Shown: piece by piece, positions 56,557 through 64,000 of the stretch | Position numbering within the stretch: the first letter of the stretch is position 1 | How the letters are laid out: each line of letters begins with the position of its first letter | From: Dermacentor variabilis | Taxonomy: Eukaryota; Arthropoda; Arachnida; Ixodida; Ixodidae | Assembly (NCBI RefSeq): GCF_050947875.1 | Contig: NC_134573.1 | Coordinates: 37,813,615-37,877,614, forward strand | Direction of reading: 5' to 3' | DNA: 64,000 nt | Notes under the pieces: model-generated | Told to the model about the DNA's origin: nothing | The model's database searches: none | The model's input: only the letters and a program-made list of their open reading frames with translations | Program-made: the position numbers and the translations under genes

Positions 56557-57456
56557 GTGTGTTCCAGTATTGGCCCCCTCGGAGGCTGGCCTACCAAGCG
56601 GGAGATCTTTGACTGGATATGTCGCACACAAGAATTGCAGCAAAAAGTCATTTCCCGCAGGAAGTGCCGCCCTTTACATACGAAGAGAGATTCCTTATGT
56701 GGCTCTGAACGTCATCGATCTTTGCACCGAAAGTATTGAGGTGGCGGTTGAGAGGAAACGGCTCGGCTTCCGAACTCTTTCTGTTGCATCCGTATACGTG
56801 TCTCCGCGGAAGAAGGTATCAATGGATTTGTTTCTCCAGCAGCTTTGTGACCGTTGCCCAGCGCCCTGAAATATCTGCGGTGACTTTAACGCCCATCACT
56901 TTGTCTGGGGTGACAGGAACACAGATTCCCGCGGACGCAAACTTGTAGAAGTTATCGACAGTATGGACCTATGCGTGGCCAATGACGGAAGTCCGGCTTT
57001 CCTCCGGCCTCCGGCCTCAGCCACATCTATAGACCTAACCTTGCATTCACCTGACGTCGGAGTGAAGTGGTCAAATGCACCTGACCGCATGGGAAGCGAT
57101 CACTATCCAGTTTTAGTGTTTACTGCTGACTTCCATATGCGCGGCTCTAAAATGAGCCATGTTGTTAATTGGGACAAATACAGAGAGCAACTTGCAAGTG
57201 TTTCTGGGGATGTGATAGACAAAATGATTTATGGTAAGATGGCTGCTACCACGGCGGTCAAGTTGCCTAATCAGTTTCCGACTCCGGATTTAAAACCCAG
57301 GAACCTTTGCGCGGCGCGCAGAAGGGCGGAGCGACAAAAATATGCGGAACAAGGACGACAGATCCTTGAAGCCGACTTCCAATAGGCTTAACTCTGCTGT
57401 TCGATGACATACGAACAAGCGGTGTAGGTCGCAGTGGGCGTCCTTCTGCGCTAGCT
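56557..57456 (+). pseudogene. I-like LINE (plus) endonuclease, second part
   Basis: Resumes with PVLAPSEAGLPSGRSLTGY, then ALYIRREIPYVALN, VASVYVSPRKKVSMDLF, a stop, ICGDFNAHHFVWGD (catalytic GDFNAHH), SIDLTLHSPDVGVKW and MGSDHYPV (catalytic SDH). One stop breaks it; the 3' part decays near 57380. Confidence 0.8.
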
Positions 57457-60063
57457 TGACTGTTTTCTCACCGATGACGGGAATTCGGCGAGTCATTGGT
57501 AGCCTCGCTGGTGATTCTCGTCCTTGTAAGCCTTTCGAAGCGCTTGCACTGCGCAAGCAGAAACCTCTCGCTTTGGCAGAGGAGTCGGCAGATGCATTTG
57601 TACGTGAAAGTTCAGGAATTCATCCATGTGCTCTGCCTGCAACATCTACGTCTGTTATGGACGCCCTGTTCACACTTCGAGAGCTACAGACAGCACGCAG
57701 CAGCCTGCGGCGTCGATGTGCACCAGGTCCTGACGGCATTACCAATCAGATGATGCAGAACCTACCTCTGGAACACCGGAAGATGCTCCTAAGCTATCTC
57801 AATCGAGTGTGGGAGACTGGCGACGTTCCTCCTTCATGGAAGGTGGCTTGTGTTGTCCCAGTGCTGAAGCCCGGCAAAGAAATGACAGACTTGGCCTCGT
57901 ATCGTCCTGTATCACTGACGTCGTGTGTGGCTAAGCTTATGGAGAAGCTGACAAGTAAGCGTTTATCTTGGTGGCTCGAAGATAGAAGGGCACTGCCAAC
58001 ATGCACGACTGGATTGCGCACAGGTTTAAGCGCGCAAGATAGCATCTTGGACTTGATAAACAACATTGAACATCAAAGAGCTTTCGGCCTCTCAACATTA
58101 GCTATTTTCGTAGACGTATCAAACGCTTATGACAGCGTCCTTCAGAGCTCAATACTAAATAGTTTGCAGGCCGTAGGCGTAAAGGGTTATCTTTTGCCAT
58201 TCATTCACTCATTTATCAGTGATCGTAGAATTAAGTGTGGTTAGGAAGTACCATATAAGCACCGAAAGGGCGGTATCGCGAGGTGTACCTCAGGGAAGTG
58301 TTCTTTCCCCAACGCTGTTTAATGTTGTAATGACTGGTCTTCCCGCTGAAGTGCAGAAACATTGCAGCCATATCCATATCTCGATATATGCGGGCGACAT
58401 TTGTATTTGATTAAGCGGATATCAACACAAGCGTTTAGCTCTGATAGCTCGATAGGCATTACTTTCAGTTCAAAATTACCTTCAAGGTGTTGGGTTGACT
58501 CTCTCGGTGGAAAAATCTGGCTTCATCATGTTTCCAGGTAGAGGAAGGCGGTATGCCCGGCTGGAAGGTAGACCTTGATCAATCTTGCATTCGTCAATTG
58601 AAGCACAAGCGCTTTTTGGGCGTGATTATTGAATACCGTCTACAGTGGCGACGAGCTGTGGACTTTATTGTGACATCACTATCTCCGCGTCCCAATGTGA
58701 TCCGTAGAGTTGCAAGTGAGCAATGGGGAAATCACCCTTTTTCAATGATAAGGCTGCACGATGCACTAGTGACGAGTCGAATAATGTACCAGCTCCGTTT
58801 AATTTCCCTCTCGCTATCACAGCTGGAACGACTTGAGGTTTTGCACAGAAAAGGCCTAAGGAGGGCTCTTGGCGTTCCGCAGACTGCTCCTAAGAATGAA
58901 GTACTTTATGAGTCTCTATCGAGACCTCTTAGCCTAGTCGCTTCACAAAGGGTGCTGATGAAAATTGGCCGCCTCAAACGGACGATAGCCAGGCGAGCCC
59001 TTCTACAGCGCCTTCGAAAGAGATCTGAGTCCCGAGCATACTTGGCCCTTAATACTCTTCGTTACCTTAATCATGACACTAGAGGTTGAACTAAAAGGTT
59101 GGAACCACCTTGGTCATTCGCGAGCCTCGATTGTTCGTTGACAATTCCTCACGTTCGCGCTAAGCGGAGTCCTCCTTTGGCGGCAACGCGTTCGCTCGTA
59201 CTGGAACATCTTGAGAATATGAAAATTTGAATGTGCACGTCATCTTCAAATTTTTAGTGATGGCTCTGTGGACAAGGTCAGAGGATCTAGTGCAGCTGCT
59301 TTTCGCAATCCCTCTTTGAAGTATGATTGGTCGGTTCCCTTCACTGCAGTCGTGTCCTCCACTACGGCCGAAAGCGTTGCCATTTAAGCAGCTCTAAAGA
59401 AGCCACGGTTTTGTATGCCTCAACCTGAGGTCATTCTTAGAGATTCAAAATCCGCCCTTGAAAGGTTAGAGCACGGGTTCCCTACTAATGCCTTATGCCT
59501 TAGCTCCCTACGCTCGGTGCACAATCTCCATATCAACGGCTTCTCCATACGGTTTCAATAGGTGCCCTCGCACAGAGGTATCAGAGGCAACGAGATGGCG
59601 GACAGCCTCGCTCATAGAGCGCTGTCTCGGAATCCATTGACAAAAGTGCCTCTTAAGGAAAAGACACTCTTCAGAGAAGCGGTGTTGTGCCACTTCAGTT
59701 CTTTGTGGAGCTCACCTCACAAGCCATGTGTGACCAAGGGCCTCAAAAGAAACCAAGCCACTTTACTGCTCGGCATTCGCATGGGCTCTGCTCGTACCCC
59801 TGCGTGGATGTATAAGACTGGCCTGGCGTTGTCTCCATTATGTTCAACGTGCGGTGTGTGCGGTGACATAGAACATTACCTGAAGTGCTGTATTCTGCAT
59901 AACGCGGAAAGTAGTGCGTTATTCGGGTCTCTCAAGAAGACAGGAATTCCCCACAGTTCTCTTGAGGACATTGTTTTCCCGCGCGGGAACCACTTGTGTA
60001 GAAAGGAGGTTTCTCGCCTTCTTTTAATTTACCTGCAGGACACAGATTTGGCCTCCACATGGT
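57456..60063 (+). pseudogene. I-like LINE (plus) RT, RNase H and C-terminal knuckle
   Basis: RT: PGPDGITNQMMQNLP, LASYRPVSLTSCVAKLMEKL, LAIFVDVSNAYDSV and, after a frame change at 58244, SRGVPQGSVLSPTLFNVVM and SIYAGDICI, where YADD has become YAGD. Then KRFLGVIIEYRL and QLERLEVLHRKGLRRALG. RNase H: FSDGSVDKVRGSSAAAF (59253), ESVAI (stop), ILRDSKSALERL and SHRGIRGNEMADSLAH. C-terminal knuckle: CSTCGVCGDIEHYLKCC. Several stops and the catalytic change make it inactive. Confidence 0.82.
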
Positions 60064-60205
60064 GACATTAGGAGTGACTATTTGTAGTTTTGAGGTCTGT
60101 GTCTCATTTATGCGATTTATTTTAAGTGCCGCTACGGTGGAGCAATTGCCGGCAGCCACTGCAAGGCTAATCCCCCTGTAGCCTACAACCGCTCAACTCA
60201 ACTCA

Positions 60206-61697
60206 ACTTGGTCACAGATCACCACGCGCTTTGTTGGCTCGCCAACTTGAAAGATCCCACTGACCGCCTAACCCGTTGGTCACTACGCATCCAGGAGTAC
60301 GATATTCGCATCGTTTACCGCAGCGGACGCACACACTCAGATGTAGACGCCCTGTCTCGTTCACCTTTACCTCCAGACTCGGCCTGCGGAACAACTTCCG
60401 TACATTCCGTGCCATCTGTCGACGTGGACTCCTTTGCCACCGCACAACGTCGAAACCCATGGATCGCTTTTCTTTTAGACTATCTATCTGGATCATCGAC
60501 CACCTCTGTGTCGCGAATCCTCCGACTCCAAGCAGTTCAATTTGCCATTCGCGTTCAGCTGCTCCACCGACGCAATTACGCTCGTGAAGGCCATCGGTAG
60601 CATCTCGTGATTCCGCGCATTTGAAGGTCACAAAACTGTGCCTCTTTTCACAACGATCCGCAGAGTGGCTTAGCCGAAGTCTTCAACATGTACGAACGAA
60701 TTCGTCACCGCTACTACTGGCGCGGCATGTACAATTTTGTACAAATGTTTGTTCGGTGCTGTCTTGACTGTCAACGCCGCAAATCGCCGCCTTTACGACC
60801 GTCTGGTGCCTTGCAGCCGCTCCCGTGCCCTGCCATATCCTTCGATCGCGTCGGCATCGACCTATAGGGCCCGCTTCCTATGACGTCAGATGGCAATCGG
60901 TGGATCGTAGTTGCTGTTGACCATTTGGCACGCTACGCTGAAACTGCTGCTTTACGAAGTACTACAGCGCAGGATGTAGCCTTTTTCGTCCTACATCACT
61001 TCGTACTTCGACACGGCGCACCTCTAGAACTCCTCAGCGATCGAGGTCGCACATTCCTCTCCGAAGTCGCCGAAAGTGCTTTCGGAATGCCATATTATTC
61101 ATCGGACAAGCACGACATACCATCCCCAGACTAACGAGCTCAGAGAGAGATTTAACCGCACACTTGGTGATATGCTCTCGATGTACGTGGTATCTGATCA
61201 TGGTAACTGGTACCATTCATCACGTTCGCTTACAACACCGCGATCCAGGCCACTACGGGATTTTCACCCTTCTTCCTCCTATATGGACGCGAGCCTACGC
61301 ATACCATCGACACGCTCCTTCCGTACCCTCCTGATGCCTCCGAGCGTCTACCTGTGTCCGACGTCACCCGACAAGACCAAGAATGCCTCCAGCTAGCGCG
61401 CTCTTTTACGGCAGAGCAACAGCAGCGCCAGAAACAAAACCGCACCGACTCGCTTCAAACACCACCTGCGCTCCAGGCGTTCTTGTGTGGTTGCCTGTCC
61501 CTCTCCAAACGCCGGCGCTTTCCTCGAAACTCGTCTCAAAATTCGAAGGGCCTTACCGTGTCTTGGAGCAAACATCCCCGGTGAATTTTCTGATTGAGCC
61601 ACTGTCGCCACCTGAAGAATTGCGCCGGCGTGGACGTGACATTGCCCACGCATCGCATTTTAAGCCCTACCACAACCCTCTGCCTCCCGATTCTTAA
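60206..61697 (+). pseudogene. Gypsy copy 2 pol part 2: RNase H end and integrase
   Basis: The frame resumes with VTDHHALCWLANLKDPTDRL and DVDALSRSPL (RNase H end), exactly where part 1 stopped. Integrase retains a zinc-finger end (RCCLDCQRRK), the core VGIDL (stop next), LLSDRGRTFL and NRTLGDMLSMYV, with catalytic D, D and E present but split by a stop and a frameshift near 61130. The C-terminal domain (GVLVWLPV, KFEGPYRVLEQTSP) ends at 61697. Confidence 0.85.
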
Positions 61698-61718
61698 GGC
61701 GCCAGGATGGCTTTTTGT

Positions 61719-61730
61719 CCGGGGGGAGAT
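61719..61730 (+). other. Polypurine tract of Gypsy copy 2
   Basis: CCGGGGGGAGAT lies directly before the 3' LTR. Confidence 0.8.
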
Positions 61731-61896
61731 TGTGACGAAGAAGAGGCGTCTTGCGGCAGAGCCGCATCGCCAACGCGCAGGTCGGCTCGGCTCCCGCTGT
61801 TGATTGCTGGCGTCTTTTTGGACAATGCTTCGGGCTGTCTCGCCGTTCCCCGTTGCCGTGCCTCTGCATTAGGATGCGCCAATAAACCTCTTCTCA
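61731..61896 (+). repeat. 3' LTR of Gypsy copy 2 (166 bp, lacking the promoter block)
   Basis: Begins TGTGACGAAGAAGAGGCG and ends AATAAACCTCTTCTCA. The break relative to the 5' LTR lies in a T run (GGCGTCTTTTTGGACAATGC), where the 5' LTR holds 519 extra bases between CCTCTTTTC and ATTTTTTTTGGACAG. Confidence 0.85.
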
Positions 61897-61900
61897 CCGG
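61897..61900. repeat. Gypsy copy 2 target duplication, right (CCGG)
   Basis: Matches 46019-46022. Confidence 0.7.
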
Positions 61901-62495
61901 AAATGATATTAAATAATTTTGCACAGCCTAATTGATTACAGTATACCCTATCTCTTCCTGACCTTCTGCAGAAATTGTGCACTGAACAAAGTAAGTATTT
62001 AGGACAGAGACTGCCTCATCATTTGCGAGAGTACCGTTAACAGAAACTGTTCGTAGGGCTTGAGGGCTAGCCTTACCTCCATATAGCTTTTTAATTTCTA
62101 GCCTAGCTTTTCTTGAATTCGTATAAATGCGCGAGAACACTTTCGCATTCTATTTTTCTTCTGCTTTTCGTTAATTCTGACTTTACCTGGTTATGGTAAT
62201 TCTTGATTTTGCCTAATTGATTTATGTCTCGTGTTTTAAGAAATGTATGGTACATGTTATTTTGACTTTTGTGAAAAGCACAACGTCTATCCACAGCTTT
62301 CTATTTTTTGGGTCGCTTTGTCGCACTATGTTGTGGGAAGGCTATGTCGTAGCAAGCGATTAGTTTATCGAAAAAGGAATTGTATACTTTATTTGGGTCA
62401 CTTTCAGTTACCTCAGATTCCCAGTTATTTTCACGTATAAGAGAGCGAAAATAGGCTAGCATCGTTGTACCGATGAGGCGGTAGTGATATACAGG
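61901..62495 (-). pseudogene. CR1-like LINE hosting Gypsy copy 2: right part
   Basis: Minus strand gives MLAYFRSLIRENNWESEVTE, NKVYNSFFDKLIACYDIAFP and, after frame changes, MYHTFLKTRDINQLGKIKNY, SRIYTNSRKARLEIKKLYGG and DEAVSVLNTYFVQ, the linker between endonuclease and RT in CR1-like LINEs. At 61900 it meets the Gypsy, and RT continues at 46018 leftwards. 5' truncated near 62495. Confidence 0.72.
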
Positions 62496-62544
62496 CTGTG
62501 GGGATGCGTGGGTCCCACGCGTCCCCTGATACGGTGTTTTCCAG

Positions 62545-62883
62545 CATAGCTTCCGTCTCTTGTAATCCGGCTTCACTGCGTGGCCTGGGGCCCACGGCGG
62601 TCGGTGTTCTTGAAGCGCAGTACGAGAGATTGCGCGAGTGTGTCGCTGCTAACGCCGCCTCACGGCTGGGTTACTCGGGCGCGGAAAGGAGAAGGCGCTT
62701 CCTCTTTGGTTCAGGGTCGGGAAGCGGCACGGACGTTCTGCGAGTGCGCCGATCCATGCTTCTGCGAGACCGTCTCGTGAAAGCCTCGTTCGAACGCGCC
62801 ACCGTTCGCGTGACCGTACGCGCGAACGACCTGGTGTTGGGATCCAGCATGGGGCGAACATATTCGCTCGTTATCCGGTCGCG
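62545..62883 (+). CDS. Possible host exon, unknown product
   Basis: A GC-rich open stretch is bracketed by an acceptor-like ACGGTGTTTTCCAG and a donor-like GTGAGT at 62884. In the open frame it reads IASVSCNPASLRGLG, VLEAQYERLRECVAANAASR, RRRRFLFGSGSGSG, then RSMLLRDRLVKASFERATVR. No domain is recognised. The composition differs from the AT-rich surroundings. It could equally be a TE fragment or a chance ORF (the unspliced frame runs 62498-62887). Confidence 0.3.
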
Positions 62884-63339
62884 GTGAGTCGGACTTCTTA
62901 GATTTGTCGCGCGCCTATCGGCATGTATTGTGGATAGCAAGTCGGCTAGCAGGCATTGATCTATGAAAGGTGCAATAAATGCCCTTGTGATTGTTTTCAC
63001 TACTGTGTTGTCGTTCCTTTGTCCCAAGAGCACGGATGAGAATCCCACAAGGCACATTTTGCTTGTATTTCCGGGAACAAGGCAGAAAACAAAAGATTGG
63101 AATATAATCGCTTATGTCACCAGCAGTCACAGAGGAAACATGTAGATTAGTGATATAGACGTCTATTAAGATGGCGCTATGTGCTGTTACTCGTAGAGGG
63201 AGAGAGACGAGGGATGGCTTGTCCTCCCCCCCCCCCCCAGTCGAAGAACAGTTGGTGCTCCACTGGTTATGGAACCCTTCGCGGCCTCCGTAGCTCCGGC
63301 GCCGCCTCAGATTCCATCTTGGATTCATGTTGTTCAGAA
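62884..63339. other. Spacer
   Basis: No gene recognised; includes a C run (63228-63238). Confidence 0.5.
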
Positions 63340-64000
63340 CCTCTAGTGAACGCGTGGCAATCAGCTCAGATGTTTTGTGTGCGGTCTGACCAGCCATGTC
63401 GCCCGCTTCTGCCATTGCCGCATGCCGCTGCTGAAACAATCGTTAGAAAGGCCAGATGCGCGTTCTATGAGCATGTTGCCATGCACCCCAAACCAGAGTT
63501 CTTGCCGTCTGCTCGATTCCGTCTTGCCAGCCATCGTTGCTACGCACTACGAAGTCGCTCACTTTCATTCTTACGCCATCGGCAGTCCCTGAGCTGGAGA
63601 AACAACTGCGGCAGTACCGCTGGCACAGACTACAAGCTCCACTAACTCCATAAAGCCTGCGCAGTCTTAATTTATTTATGTGACATTAGGATTGAAGGAA
63701 CTGCCGCACTTGCACTTACTGACTGCGATACTACTGTCTCGGTTGTATAGGAGAAACTTTGCCGTATAGTTCACGCGGTCACAACCCTACTGTCTGTTAA
63801 ACCATTACATTATGGGCGCAATGCAGAGCGCCTCCGCCTACGTGCCCCCCTGTGTTGGTCACTGACGCCATTGTCTATGGCATGGAATTTTTCGTCCTGT
63901 CCAATGACCTTAGGGTGGAAGACGCGCCGTCGTGCCATCATCGACTGTCCCTGGCCACAGTCGCGCTTTCTGGGCTGTGCGATTCCGCGTTGCCTTCCGT
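63340..64000 (+). pseudogene. Gypsy gag knuckle and protease fragment, runs off the window
   Basis: The frame at 63377 holds CFVCGLTSHVARFC, a CX2CX4HX4C gag knuckle. After stops, the 3' part gives LVTDAIVYGMEFFVLSN and a LGWKTRRRAIIDCPWP block, matching the retropepsin end (VILGWDLLFRHKAVIDCARA) of Gypsy copy 2. The active-site DTG block is not clearly kept. The copy continues beyond 64000. Confidence 0.6.

Larger units (their letters stand above)
50070..60205 (+). mobile_element. I-like LINE on the plus strand, inside Gypsy copy 2
   Basis: It runs from a 5' region (50070-50200) through ORF1 zinc knuckles, endonuclease, RT, RNase H and a C-terminal knuckle to a CTCAACTCAACTCAACTT tail (60190-60209). 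The Gypsy frame stops at 50069 and resumes at 60206; ACTT is present on both sides as a possible short duplication. A minus-strand I-like LINE (51257-56556) interrupts its endonuclease. RNase H after RT and simple repeat tail indicate the I clade. Confidence 0.85.
46023..61896 (+). mobile_element. Gypsy-type LTR retrotransposon (copy 2) carrying nested LINEs
   Basis: Order: 5' LTR (46023-46707), primer-binding-like site, gag (46783), protease (48116), RT (48943), RNase H split by a LINE (50070-60205), integrase (to 61697), polypurine tract, 3' LTR (61731-61896). It is flanked by CCGG on both sides. Without the 10.1-kb LINE complex it is about 5.7 kb. Many stops and frameshifts are present, so it is older than its guests. 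The two LTRs differ by a 519-bp block. Confidence 0.88.

Noticed and set aside
51240..56570. Target duplication around the minus-strand I-like LINE
   Set aside because: No convincing direct repeat at both ends; the GA tail obscures the left border.

Overview
The window looks like nuclear DNA of a hard (ixodid) tick. The evidence is a five-exon gene whose product has tick lipocalin (histamine-binding family) hallmarks, plus dense arthropod-type transposable elements (TEs) and tRNA-derived repeats of kinds I recall as abundant in tick genomes. I see no bacterial operons, CRISPR arrays, rRNA or convincing functional tRNA. TE families were assigned by eye from protein motifs, so clade names (CR1-like, RTE, I-like, Gypsy, hAT, Penelope-like) are firmer than family names.

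The host gene is the backbone of the middle of the window. Five + strand exons (17606-17701, 21364-21518, 35915-35985, 38738-38821, 39710-39843) have GT-AG borders and compatible phases. They sum to 540 nt, giving a predicted 179-residue secreted protein with a poly(A) signal at 39939. About 20 kb of intron holds TEs: intron 1 a B-box-like repeat, intron 2 a CR1-like relic and a large nested hAT complex, intron 3 a LINE tail and a SINE.

Layout: 1-1020 is an unknown partial ORF and a LINE 3' end. 1144-6291 is a minus-strand Gypsy with one LTR, pol and a truncated gag, broken by a two-unit tandem satellite that carries a tRNA-like fold in each unit (6313-7109). 7640-17130 holds scattered relics: Gypsy gag, RTE, a TTAA MITE, CR1, a foldback repeat and a Penelope-like GIY-YIG domain. 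17606-39843 is the lipocalin gene. 40239-44374 is a second TTAA MITE split by a CR1-like element. 44735-45012 is a CA microsatellite. 45165-62495 is a second nest. 62545-62883 is a possible exon. 63340-64000 is another Gypsy running off the end.

The most striking feature is two deep TE nests that can be read in order of insertion. Nest 1 (25189-35608): a hAT with perfect 8-bp target duplications contains a CR1-like element, which contains an RTE (12-bp duplications), which contains a SINE (12-bp duplications). Nest 2 (45745-62495): a CR1-like element contains a Gypsy (4-bp CCGG duplications), which contains a plus-strand I-like LINE, which contains a minus-strand I-like LINE. The innermost long elements (RTE and minus-strand I-like) have only one to three coding lesions each, so they look youngest. 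The RTE also carries tandem 5' monomers of about 0.73 kb, a promoter-like arrangement.
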